Of a DNA stretch of 59,957 nucleotides, positions 7,608 to 16,021 are shown one piece after another (positions within the stretch are counted from its first letter, which is position 1; every line of letters begins with the position of its first letter). The stretch lies in the NCBI RefSeq assembly GCF_900104455.1, contig NZ_FNHB01000016.1:1-59957 (forward strand), in the 5' to 3' direction. A program made the position numbers and the translations under genes. The notes under the pieces were generated by a model, which was not told the DNA's origin, made no database searches, and saw only the letters and a program-made list of their open reading frames with translations. The DNA comes from Dendrosporobacter quercicolus (GTDB lineage Bacteria > Bacillota > Negativicutes > DSM-1736 > Dendrosporobacteraceae).

Positions 7608-7644
7608 TCCCTTTTCGCCAGCGGCGGAGAGGGATTTTGTTTTT
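7608..7644 (+). terminator. Expression-platform terminator of the cobalamin riboswitch
   Basis: A 12-bp stem (7608-7619 with 7623-7634, two G-U pairs, AGC loop) is followed by TTTTGTTTTT at 7635-7644. It sits between the aptamer and the first structural gene, as expected for a transcription-terminating riboswitch. GAGGAGG follows at 7645-7651 but opens only a 3-codon frame. Confidence 0.8.
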
Positions 7645-7762
7645 GAGGAGGTGATGAAGCGCTAGGCCGGGCGGCAGCACTGATTGATCTGTTTGCGAAA
7701 AACTAGCTGTAAATGAAAAATAGTAATTATGCTTTGAGCAAAAGGAAAGGAAGGATATGAAT

Positions 7763-8911
7763 ATGGGTTTGTTTACACTTACTGAGGAACAGGAAATGCT
7801 GCGCAAAGTGATCAGGGAATTTGTGGAGGCGGAAATAGCGCCCAAGGCTCATGAATGGGACGAACAGAATTATTGTCCGACCGAATTGTTTGGGCTTTTG
7901 GGTGAAATGGGCATTATCGGAACTTTTGTTCCTGAAGAATATGGCGGAGCCGGTCTGGGATTTATTGAACGGTCAATTTGCCTGGAAGAATTGGGCAGGC
8001 ACTCGGCGGGCCTGGCGATCAGCGTAATGGCGCATCAGTTGTGCATGGGCGGGATATTGTTTTTTGGCACAGAGGAGCAAAAACAAAAATATTTGCCTGA
8101 TCTGGCCAGCGGCAAAAAGATCGGCGCTTTGTCATTAACCGAGGCGACCGGCGGTTCGGATTTTATGGGGCAAAAGTCAACAGGCGAATTTAAGGACGGC
8201 AAATGGGTGCTGAATGGCCGAAAATGTTTTATTACCAATGCTGCTGTGGCTGATATTGATCTGTGGACGGTAATTACCGGGAAAAATGAGAAAGGCCGGC
8301 CAGTTATGACGGCATTTTTGATTGATAAAGATACACCAGGCCATACTTCGGGCCGGGTTGAGCACAAAATCGGGCTGCGGTCGTCAAACACCGGCGATGT
8401 GAGCTGTGTCAATGTTACACTTGGACCTGAGCAAATGCTGGCGCAGGAGGGCAGTGGTCCCAAAATAGCTTTATCCACTATTCAGGAAGTGGGCCGGGCC
8501 GGAATGAGCGCCATCAATGTAGGCATTCTGCGGGGCTGCCTGGAAGAGTCGGTCAAGTTTTCCAATGAACGGATTATTTATGGCAAACCACTCAACAAGC
8601 TCATGAATATTCAGTTTGCCATTGCGGAGACCAAGCTGGATTATGAAACGGCCTGGCTGCTGACTTACCGGGCGGCGGCGATGAAAGACCAGGGGCTGCC
8701 TTGTGCGGGTGAGTTTGCCCAGTCCAAATACCTGGCAACCGAGGGGGCCATACGGTCGGCTAAGCGTACCATTGATTTGATGGGCGGCTATGGCGCAATT
8801 AATGAATATCCGGTTGGGCGGTTTTTGCGGGATGCACTGGCCGGTTCGACCGCCGGGGCAACTTCGGATGTGTTGAAAGTCGTCATTGCGGCTGAAACGC
8901 TGAAACGCTGA
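7763..8911 (+). CDS. Acyl-CoA dehydrogenase (first of two; unusual active site)
   Basis: A 382-residue flavoprotein of the acyl-CoA dehydrogenase family, first gene of the operon converting succinyl-CoA to butyryl-CoA. AAGGAAGG at 7747-7754 favours the ATG at 7763 over the one at 7757. The family features ALSLTEATGGSDFMG (FAD/substrate loop), KCFITNA and a C-terminal helical domain ending GGYGAINEYPVGRFLRDA are present. The usual catalytic Glu in the C-terminal YEGT motif is absent: the aligned stretch reads LAGSTAGATSDV, as in isovaleryl-CoA-type enzymes, and I do not see the alternative Glu at the helix-G position either (QEVGRAGM). Its substrate is therefore uncertain; it may be a specialised partner of EtfAB or an enzyme acting on an unusual acyl-CoA. 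It is 29 nt upstream of etfB. Confidence 0.85.
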   Translation: MGLFTLTEEQEMLRKVIREFVEAEIAPKAHEWDEQNYCPTELFGLLGEMGIIGTFVPEEYGGAGLGFIERSICLEELGRHSAGLAISVMAHQLCMGGILFFGTEEQKQKYLPDLASGKKIGALSLTEATGGSDFMGQKSTGEFKDGKWVLNGRKCFITNAAVADIDLWTVITGKNEKGRPVMTAFLIDKDTPGHTSGRVEHKIGLRSSNTGDVSCVNVTLGPEQMLAQEGSGPKIALSTIQEVGRAGMSAINVGILRGCLEESVKFSNERIIYGKPLNKLMNIQFAIAETKLDYETAWLLTYRAAAMKDQGLPCAGEFAQSKYLATEGAIRSAKRTIDLMGGYGAINEYPVGRFLRDALAGSTAGATSDVLKVVIAAETLKR

Positions 8912-8940
8912 TCAACAGCAACAAAAAAGGAGGCAACAGT

Positions 8941-9765
8941 GTGGGGTTAAATATTGCAGTATGCATTAAATCGGTACCCGATCCCAACGATTACGATAAA
9001 ATTACGATTGATATGAGAACCAAAACAATTACCCGGACCGGGATTCCGACCATTGTCAATCCTGCGGACAAAAGTGCGCTGGAAGCGGCTCTGCAGGTCA
9101 AAGAGAAGTATGGCGGCAAAGTAGTGGTATTTTGCATGGCTCCTCCTGAGGCCAAAAGCGAGTTGTATGAAGCAATGGCCATGGGAGCCGACGAAGCTGT
9201 GCTGTTATCCGACCGGGCGTTTGCCGGCGCCGATACGCTGGCGACTTCCTATACTCTGGCGCAAGGGATCAAGCAAAACGGAGCGTTCGATCTTGTCTTT
9301 ACCGGCACTGAGAGCGCCGACGGCGCTACGGCCCAGGTGCCATCCCAGCTGGCCGAATGGCTGGGTATCGCCCATTTGTGGAATGTAAAGGAATTCGCTT
9401 TCAACAACGACCGGGAAATACAGGCCAAAGTCAAACTGGATAATGCGGTTGGCGAATATGTCATTAAGCTGCCGGCTCTGCTGGCTGTAGCCCGTGAAGC
9501 CAATAAACCCCGTTATACCAGTGCGATGGGTGTGATGAAGGCCCGCAAGAAACCATTGGCGGTGCTTGGCAAAACCGAACTGAAAGCGGATGAAAGCCTG
9601 CTGGGGCAGCAAGGTTCACCCACCTGGCCAGGAGATATCGCTATTCCTTCTATGGCCCGCAAAGGTCAGCAGCTTACCGGAACACCGGAAGAAATTGCAG
9701 TTCAGATATTTACTAAATTACGGGCTGCCGGCATCAACTTAGTTTCAAAGGGGGGAATTGGCTGA
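8941..9765 (+). CDS. etfB: Electron transfer flavoprotein beta subunit
   Basis: A 274-residue EtfB. It starts MGLNIAVCIKSVPDPNDYDKI from a GTG preceded by AAAGGAGG. The AMGADEAVLLSDRAFAGAD region and the DLVFTGTESADGATAQVP nucleotide-binding region are typical. With EtfA it carries electrons to or from acyl-CoA dehydrogenases in the cytoplasm; in anaerobes such Etf pairs beside butyryl-CoA dehydrogenase can bifurcate electrons from NADH to ferredoxin. Whether this pair bifurcates cannot be decided by eye. Its stop overlaps the start of etfA in TGATG, indicating translational coupling. Confidence 0.93.
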   Translation: MGLNIAVCIKSVPDPNDYDKITIDMRTKTITRTGIPTIVNPADKSALEAALQVKEKYGGKVVVFCMAPPEAKSELYEAMAMGADEAVLLSDRAFAGADTLATSYTLAQGIKQNGAFDLVFTGTESADGATAQVPSQLAEWLGIAHLWNVKEFAFNNDREIQAKVKLDNAVGEYVIKLPALLAVAREANKPRYTSAMGVMKARKKPLAVLGKTELKADESLLGQQGSPTWPGDIAIPSMARKGQQLTGTPEEIAVQIFTKLRAAGINLVSKGGIG

Positions 9766-10793
9766 TGCAAAATGATAAAGCATACCGGGGCATTTGGGTC
9801 GTGGCTGAGCAAACCGCAGATGGTTTGAGCGGCGTAAGCTTTGAATTGCTCACCAAAGCCAGACAATTAAAGGAGCAGGGCGGGATCAGTGAGCCGGTAA
9901 CCGCCGTCATTTTGGGGGAGAATCTGGCCGGTTGCCAGGCTAAGCTGGCCGAGGCAGGCGCGGAAGCAGTAATTATCGTTGATCATCCGGAACTGCGTCT
10001 TTTTCAAAACGATATCTATGCGGCAATATTGAAAACTTTAGTGGAATTAAAAAAGCCGGAAATTGTTTTAATGGGCGCTACCGCGGCCGGATCAGATTTG
10101 GCGCCGACTCTTGGCGCCCGTTTGAAGACAGGCGTGTCGGCGCATTGTGTTGATTTACGGCTGAATGACGATGGAAACCTGGTTGCCGTAGTACCGGCTT
10201 TTGGCGGAAAAGTATTGGGTGATATCCTATGTCCTGAACGGCGGCCGCAAATGGCGACGATCCGGCCTGGTATTTTGGGTAAAGCCGCTTGCTATCTTAA
10301 TGTGGAATGCTCGGTGGAACAATTTGACCCAAGCGCGATCATTGCCGAAGATCAAGGCCGGGTGAAAGCAATCGGCATTACCAGGGAAGAACAAAAAGGC
10401 GTTCCGCTGGAAGAAGCCGATGTGGTGGTAGTGGGCGGCTTTGGTTTGATGAGCAAAGAAAACTGGCAATTGATTGAGACCCTGGCGTTAATGCTGGGCG
10501 GAGCGGTCGGTTGCACCAGGCCGCCTCTTGACGAAGGCTGGGCGAAAGAATATCAGATGATCGGGACCAGCGGGAAGTCCGTTCGTCCGAAAGTATATAT
10601 CGGGGTAGGCATATCGGGTGCAACCCATCATGTTTGCGGGATGAAGGACGCCGGGCTGGTTATCAGCATCAATAAAGATGAAAAAGCGCCTATCTTTGAG
10701 GTTTCCGATATTGGCGTAACTGCTGACGCCACTGCAATTCTGCCGTTGCTGATTGAGGTCATGCAGAGATATGACGACAATGTCGTTTGCTGA
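9765..10793 (+). CDS. etfA: Electron transfer flavoprotein alpha subunit
   Basis: A 342-residue EtfA with the conserved C-terminal FAD domain: VVVGGFGLMSKENWQ near 222, GCTRPPLDEGWAKE near 246, then QMIGTSGKSVRPKVYIGVGISG and ATHHVCGMKDAGLVISINKD. The ATG overlaps the etfB stop. It forms the heterodimer with EtfB, flanked on both sides by acyl-CoA dehydrogenase genes, so one Etf may serve both dehydrogenases. A GTG-started acyl-CoA dehydrogenase follows after 15 nt. Confidence 0.93.
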   Translation: MQNDKAYRGIWVVAEQTADGLSGVSFELLTKARQLKEQGGISEPVTAVILGENLAGCQAKLAEAGAEAVIIVDHPELRLFQNDIYAAILKTLVELKKPEIVLMGATAAGSDLAPTLGARLKTGVSAHCVDLRLNDDGNLVAVVPAFGGKVLGDILCPERRPQMATIRPGILGKAACYLNVECSVEQFDPSAIIAEDQGRVKAIGITREEQKGVPLEEADVVVVGGFGLMSKENWQLIETLALMLGGAVGCTRPPLDEGWAKEYQMIGTSGKSVRPKVYIGVGISGATHHVCGMKDAGLVISINKDEKAPIFEVSDIGVTADATAILPLLIEVMQRYDDNVVC

Positions 10794-10808
10794 TAAGGGG
10801 GCTGGGAA

Positions 10809-11948
10809 GTGAAATTTGATCTGAGTGATGATCAAAAATTGTTGCAGCAGCGGATCGGCGACTTCGCAAGGGACAAAATAGCGCCCGGAGTTGACGAACG
10901 GGATGAGAATGAATTTTTCGACCGGACGTTGTATGACGAAATGGGATCGCTGGGACTTACCGGTCTTTGCTATTCCAGAGACTTGGGCGGCTCAGGCGGA
11001 ACCTATCTGGATTTTGCTCTGGCTGTGGAGGAAGTGTCAAAAACCGATGACAGCTTAGCTTCATCTTTATCAGCCTCCGTATTTCTGTGTCAGTGGCCGA
11101 TTAGCCAGTATGGCACGGAGGACCAAAAGCAAAAATATCTTAAGCCGCTGGCTGAAGGCCGCCATCTGGGCGCATTTGCTCTCACTGAGCGTAATGCCGG
11201 CAGCGATGTGGCCGGCATGCAGACAACAGCGGTCCGGCAGGGCGGCGAATATATTCTAAACGGCGGCAAAATTTTCATTACCAATGGCGGCGAGGCCGAG
11301 ACCTATGTTGTTTTCGCCATGACCGACCCAGCCAAGGGCAGCAAGGGAATAAGCGCCTTTATTCTACCCAAGGGGCTGCCGGGGTTTAACTTCGGCAAGC
11401 GGGAAAAGAAGATGGGAATCCGCGGGTCTGTAACCAGGGAATTAATTTTCGAGAACGTAAAAGTTCCGGCAGATCAGTTGCTGGGCGCCGAAGGTCAGGG
11501 CTTCAAAATTGCAATGACGGCGCTGGACGGCGGACGTATCGGCGTTGCCGCGCAGGCTGTGGGCATCGGGCAGGCCGCCCTGGATCATGCCATAAGATAT
11601 GCCAAAGAAAGAGTGCAGTTTGGCAAGCCGATTGCGAGCCAGCAGATCGTGGCCTTTATGCTGGCCAATATGGCAACCAGGCTGGAGGCGGCGAGGCTTT
11701 TGACCTATCAGGCCGCCTATGCCAAAGATGAAGGCCGGCCTTTTTCCAAGGAAGCCGCTATGGCCAAATCGTATGCTTCCGATACGGCTATGGCGATTGC
11801 CACTGATGCCGTGCAAATTTTTGGCGGCTATGGATTCAGCCGGGAATATCCGGTTGAGCGGTTGATGCGCAATGCGAAAATAACCCAGATTTATGAAGGA
11901 ACTAACCAGATTCAGAATATCGTTATTGCTAGCGCATTATTGCGCTAA
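10809..11948 (+). CDS. bcd: Butyryl-CoA dehydrogenase-type acyl-CoA dehydrogenase
   Basis: A 379-residue short-chain acyl-CoA dehydrogenase that would reduce crotonyl-CoA to butyryl-CoA with EtfAB. It has the complete family pattern: AFALTERNAGSDVAGMQT near 125, KIFITNGGEAETYVVFAM near 152, KMGIRGSVTRELIFENV near 200, FGKPIASQQIV near 270 and the C-terminal GGYGFSREYPVERLMRNA followed by QIYEGTNQIQNIVIA, whose Glu is the catalytic base. The start is a GTG 15 nt after etfA. It lies between etfA and sucD, matching the last reductive step of the 4-hydroxybutyrate route to butyrate. The gene name is a functional inference. Confidence 0.88.
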   Translation: MKFDLSDDQKLLQQRIGDFARDKIAPGVDERDENEFFDRTLYDEMGSLGLTGLCYSRDLGGSGGTYLDFALAVEEVSKTDDSLASSLSASVFLCQWPISQYGTEDQKQKYLKPLAEGRHLGAFALTERNAGSDVAGMQTTAVRQGGEYILNGGKIFITNGGEAETYVVFAMTDPAKGSKGISAFILPKGLPGFNFGKREKKMGIRGSVTRELIFENVKVPADQLLGAEGQGFKIAMTALDGGRIGVAAQAVGIGQAALDHAIRYAKERVQFGKPIASQQIVAFMLANMATRLEAARLLTYQAAYAKDEGRPFSKEAAMAKSYASDTAMAIATDAVQIFGGYGFSREYPVERLMRNAKITQIYEGTNQIQNIVIASALLR

Positions 11949-11981
11949 TCTTAAAATTCAATGTAAAGGTTGGGATAAAAC

Positions 11982-13346
11982 ATGACAGATGGAGAAATTT
12001 TACAAAAAATGCTCAGACAAAGCCGGCAAGCGCAGGCCGAAATTGAAAAGTGCAATCAGGCCCAGGTAGATGGTTTTGTCAGGGCAATTGGCAAGGCTAT
12101 TTATGACAATGCCGAGCTTCTGGCCCGGGAAGCAGTGGATGAGACCGGAATGGGTGTGTATGAGGACAAAGTGGCGAAAAATAAAGGGAAATCCAGAATG
12201 ATCTGGCTGAGCCTTAAAGACAAAAGATCAGTTGATATCATAAAAGAGGAACCGGAAAAGGGATTGGTCTATGTAGCCAAACCCAAAGGAGTAATTGCTG
12301 CAATTACGCCAACAACCAATCCGGTAGTAACGCCGATGTGCAATGCGATGTTTGCTCTAAAAGGGCGCAATTCGATTATAGTAGCGCCGCATCCCCGGTC
12401 CAAGCGTTGCTCGGCTCATGCCGTGGCCTTGATGAACGAGGCGTTAAATAAACTGGGAGCGCCGGAGCATTTGATTCAGATCATTGAAGAACCTACCATG
12501 GAACTGACCCAGGGACTGATGGGCGTTGCCGATGCGGTTGTGGCCACCGGCGGCATGGGGCTGGTAAAGGCGGCCTATGCCAGCGGCAAACCGGCTTATG
12601 GCGTGGGAGCAGGCAATGTGCAGGTAATTGTGGACAGAGAATACGATTATGAGCAGGCCGCAAAGGATATTATCGCCGGCCGCAAGTTTGACAATGGCAT
12701 TATTTGTTCGGGGGAGCAATGCGTAATTACGCCCGCGGAAAAGCATGAAGAAATTATGGCTGCTTTTGCCAAACACGGCGGTTATTATATCCGGGAAGCC
12801 GAACAAATTGAAAGGTTTCGTAAAGTGATGTTTCCTGAAGGTAAAATCAACACCAAATTGGTTGGTCAATCGGTGCAGCATATTGCCGCAGCCGCCGGGG
12901 TTCCTGTACCGGAATGGGCAAAGATCGTCATTTTACAGTCATCCGGCAAGGGTGAACTGGATATTCTGTGCAAGGAAAAAATGTTTCCTTATATGAACAC
13001 ACTTAGCTACAACAGTTTTGAAGAAGCCATTGATATTGCCAAAACCAACTTGTTTTACGAAGGCGCAGGACATACCGCGGTAGTTCACTCTAATAATGAG
13101 GACCATCTTAGAGAGGCCGGCCGGCAGTTGCCAATCAGCCGTCTGGTAGTCAATCAGCCTTCCTCCACCGGAGCGGGAGGCAGCATCCATAACGGGTTTA
13201 ATCCCACCACTACTCTGGGCTGCGGTTCCTGGGGCAACAACAGCATTTCGGAAAATTTAAGCTACGAGCATTTAATCAATGTATCACGAATTGGTTATTT
13301 CAATAAGGAAGCAAAGATGCCCGAAGATGCCACCATCTGGAATTAA
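11982..13346 (+). CDS. sucD: Succinate-semialdehyde dehydrogenase, CoA-acylating
   Basis: A 454-residue CoA-dependent aldehyde dehydrogenase resembling Clostridium kluyveri SucD, which reduces succinyl-CoA to succinate semialdehyde. Visible are the AITPTTNPVVTPMCNAMFAL nucleotide-binding region near 110, GLMGVADAVVATGGMGLVKAA near 183 and the catalytic Cys in FDNGIICSGEQCVITP near 240. It lacks the extra C-terminal alcohol dehydrogenase domain of AdhE. The operon partners (4hbD, abfD, cat2) are those found around sucD in C. kluyveri, which sets the substrate more firmly than sequence alone. A less likely alternative is an acetaldehyde or butyraldehyde dehydrogenase. Confidence 0.88.
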   Translation: MTDGEILQKMLRQSRQAQAEIEKCNQAQVDGFVRAIGKAIYDNAELLAREAVDETGMGVYEDKVAKNKGKSRMIWLSLKDKRSVDIIKEEPEKGLVYVAKPKGVIAAITPTTNPVVTPMCNAMFALKGRNSIIVAPHPRSKRCSAHAVALMNEALNKLGAPEHLIQIIEEPTMELTQGLMGVADAVVATGGMGLVKAAYASGKPAYGVGAGNVQVIVDREYDYEQAAKDIIAGRKFDNGIICSGEQCVITPAEKHEEIMAAFAKHGGYYIREAEQIERFRKVMFPEGKINTKLVGQSVQHIAAAAGVPVPEWAKIVILQSSGKGELDILCKEKMFPYMNTLSYNSFEEAIDIAKTNLFYEGAGHTAVVHSNNEDHLREAGRQLPISRLVVNQPSSTGAGGSIHNGFNPTTTLGCGSWGNNSISENLSYEHLINVSRIGYFNKEAKMPEDATIWN

Positions 13347-13362
13347 GGAGGGGGAAAACTGC

Positions 13363-14478
13363 ATGAAGCCATTTAGGATTGTGCCGCAAATAGCGATATA
13401 TCAAAATTATGGTGAGTTTGCCGATGCGTTCAGCATCGGCTCCGATGACCTGGTGGTCACGAATGAGTATATTTATACTGCAGGAATGCAGCGTGATAAC
13501 GATCAGAGCAAGCGGATTTTTCAAGAAAAATACGGGGTCGGGGAACCGTCCAATCATATGATGGATGCGATGCTTGCCGATGTGCGCAAGCATCAGTTCA
13601 AACGCGTTGTTGCCGTAGGCGGCGGTACGGTCATTGATATGGCCAAACTGCTGACGCTGGGCGGCAATCATACCGCCGCCGAGTATTTCAGCGGCCAAGT
13701 GGAGCTTCGCAAGGAAAAAGAACTTTTGCTTATTCCGACCACTTGCGGAACCGGCAGTGAAATGACCAATATTTCCATTTTGGAAATTAAAGAGCAAAAT
13801 ACCAAAAAAGGATTGGCGACAGACGTATTATATGCAGATTATGCGGTACTTATACCGGGTCTGCTGAAAAGTCTGCCATTTAAGGTTTTCGCCACCAGTT
13901 CAATTGATGCATTGATTCATGCCACCGAATCTTTTGTGGCTCCTGCTTCTAACCAGATTACCGAGCTGTTTGGCATCCGGGCGCTGGAAATGATTATCGG
14001 CGGCTATCAGCAGATCGTGGATAAAGGGCCTGAGCATCGTAATGTTATTATTGAAGATTTCCTTTTGGCAAGCGCTTATGCCGGCATTGCCTTTGGCAAT
14101 ACCGGCGTGGGAGCGGTTCATGCCCTGAGTTATCCGCTGGGCGGCGTTTATCATGTTCCGCACGGCGAGGCTAACCAGCAACTGTTTACCGAAGTATTTA
14201 AAGCCTATAAAAGAATAGATCCGGTTGGCAGGATTACCACTCTTGAAGCGCATCTAAGCAAGCTATTGGGCGTGCCGAACGCCAGCGTGTGGAAGGAACT
14301 CGACAGTTTACTGGAAAGTATCTTACCGCGTAAGCCACTGCGGGAGTATGGCATGAAACGGGCGGAGATTGAAACCTTTGCCGATAGCGTACTGGAAAAT
14401 CAGCAACGGCTGCTGAAGAATAATTATGCACCATTATCTCGGCAGCAAATGGTGGACATTTATAGTCAGTTATATTAA
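13363..14478 (+). CDS. 4hbD: 4-hydroxybutyrate dehydrogenase (iron-containing alcohol dehydrogenase)
   Basis: A 371-residue Fe-ADH family enzyme, the same size as C. kluyveri 4HbD, which reduces succinate semialdehyde to 4-hydroxybutyrate. The ATG at 13363 is chosen because AAGGAGGGGG lies just upstream; a longer in-frame reading starts inside sucD. The NAD-binding GGGTVIDMAKLL near 80 and the TTCGTGSEMTNIS motif near 125 are present. Metal ligands are seen in SSIDALIHATESF (Asp, His), GAVHALSYPLGG (His) and YHVPHGEANQQ (His). It sits between sucD and abfD, consistent with its step in the pathway. Confidence 0.9.
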   Translation: MKPFRIVPQIAIYQNYGEFADAFSIGSDDLVVTNEYIYTAGMQRDNDQSKRIFQEKYGVGEPSNHMMDAMLADVRKHQFKRVVAVGGGTVIDMAKLLTLGGNHTAAEYFSGQVELRKEKELLLIPTTCGTGSEMTNISILEIKEQNTKKGLATDVLYADYAVLIPGLLKSLPFKVFATSSIDALIHATESFVAPASNQITELFGIRALEMIIGGYQQIVDKGPEHRNVIIEDFLLASAYAGIAFGNTGVGAVHALSYPLGGVYHVPHGEANQQLFTEVFKAYKRIDPVGRITTLEAHLSKLLGVPNASVWKELDSLLESILPRKPLREYGMKRAEIETFADSVLENQQRLLKNNYAPLSRQQMVDIYSQLY

Positions 14479-14504
14479 TTCAATTATATGGGGAGGTCAT
14501 GAAA

Positions 14505-15968
14505 ATGGCATTGAAAACACCAGAGCAATATGAAGAAAGTTTACGGAAAATGAAGCTAAAGGTCTATGTGCAGGGGGAATTGGTGGAAAACCCGGTTGAT
14601 CATCCGATCATCCGGCCATCCCTGAATTCGGTGAAAAAAACTTATGAACTGGCGCAGATTCCGGAATATCAGGAACTGATGACCGCTGAGTCGCATTTGA
14701 ACGGCGAGCGGGTCAACCGTTTCTGCCACTTGCATCAGAACACCGATGATTTGGTTAAAAAAGTTAAAATGCAGAGGCTGCTTGGTCAAAAGACCGCGGC
14801 CTGCTTTCAGCGCTGTGTAGGAATGGATGCAATTAATGCGGTGGACAGCGTAACATTTGAGATGGACGAAAAACTGGGCACTGACTATCATAAACGGTTT
14901 ACCAAGTTTCTTGAGCGGATGCAGGAAGAGGACTGGACTGTGGACGGCGCAATGACTGACCCGAAAGGTGACCGCAGCCTGCCGCCCCATAAGCAGGCCG
15001 ATCCCGACATGTACGTTAGAGTAGTGGAAAAGCGGGCTGACGGCATCGTGGTCAGAGGCGCCAAAGCCCACCAAACCGGGGCGATTAATTCGCATTGGAT
15101 ACTGGTTATGCCCACCATCGCCATGGGCAAGGACGATGCCGATTATGCCGTGTCTTTTGCCGCGCCGGCTGACGCCGAAGGAGTATTCTATATTTATGGC
15201 CGGCAGTCCTGCGATACCCGCAAACTGGAAGGCGTTGAAATCGATGTCGGCAATAAACAATTTGGCGGCCACGAGGCGCTGATGGTGTTTGAGAATGTGT
15301 TTATTCCCTGGGAGTATGTATTCATGTGCGGTGAATATGAATTCAGCGGCAGTCTGGTTGAGCGTTTTGCCGGTTACCACCGGCAAAGTTACGGCGGCTG
15401 TAAGGTTGGGGTTGGCGATGTCCTCATTGGGGCTGCGGCTTTGGCTGCCGAATACAACGGGGTTGCAAAAGCTTCGCATATTAAAGACAAATTAATTGAA
15501 ATGGTGCATTTAAATGAATCGTTGTATTCCTGCGGCATTGCCTGTTCGGCTGAAGGGCAGAAAACGGCCTCAGGCAACTATATAATTGATTTGCTGCTGG
15601 CCAATGTTTGCAAACAGAATATTACCAGACTGCCCTATGAAATCGCCCGGCTGGCCGAAGATGTCGCCGGCGGCCTGATGGTTACCCTGCCGTCGGAGCA
15701 TGATTTGCGTCATCCGGAAATTGGTAAAATTGTAGAAAAATACTTTAAAGGAGTAGACAGTATTCCAATGGAAGACCGGATGCGGATTCTGCGGCTGGTG
15801 GAAAACCTGACGCTGGGCACTGCTGCGGTCGGCTACCGGACAGAGTCCATGCATGGCGCCGGCTCGCCACAGGCGCAAAGAGTAATGATTGCCCGGCAGG
15901 GCGACCTGGGCAGCAAAAAGGAACTGGCGAAAGAGATTGCCGGTATCAAGAAAAAAAATCAGCACTAA
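14505..15968 (+). CDS. abfD: 4-hydroxybutyryl-CoA dehydratase / vinylacetyl-CoA isomerase
   Basis: A 487-residue AbfD, the FAD and [4Fe-4S] enzyme that dehydrates 4-hydroxybutyryl-CoA to crotonyl-CoA by a ketyl-radical mechanism. The cluster ligands are all visible: CFQRC near residue 95 (the CxxxC pair) and HRQSYGGC near 290 (His and Cys seven residues apart), as in the C. aminobutyricum enzyme. The start at 14505 (MALKTPEQYEES) is preferred over the ATG at 14499 because GGAGG at 14492-14496 is 8 nt away. This enzyme is oxygen-sensitive and defines the operon as the 4-hydroxybutyrate pathway. Confidence 0.93.
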   Translation: MALKTPEQYEESLRKMKLKVYVQGELVENPVDHPIIRPSLNSVKKTYELAQIPEYQELMTAESHLNGERVNRFCHLHQNTDDLVKKVKMQRLLGQKTAACFQRCVGMDAINAVDSVTFEMDEKLGTDYHKRFTKFLERMQEEDWTVDGAMTDPKGDRSLPPHKQADPDMYVRVVEKRADGIVVRGAKAHQTGAINSHWILVMPTIAMGKDDADYAVSFAAPADAEGVFYIYGRQSCDTRKLEGVEIDVGNKQFGGHEALMVFENVFIPWEYVFMCGEYEFSGSLVERFAGYHRQSYGGCKVGVGDVLIGAAALAAEYNGVAKASHIKDKLIEMVHLNESLYSCGIACSAEGQKTASGNYIIDLLLANVCKQNITRLPYEIARLAEDVAGGLMVTLPSEHDLRHPEIGKIVEKYFKGVDSIPMEDRMRILRLVENLTLGTAAVGYRTESMHGAGSPQAQRVMIARQGDLGSKKELAKEIAGIKKKNQH

Positions 15969-16021
15969 AAAAAATTAGCACCAAAGCTGCCCTGGCTGGC
16001 GGCTAATCTATAGCGGAATGA

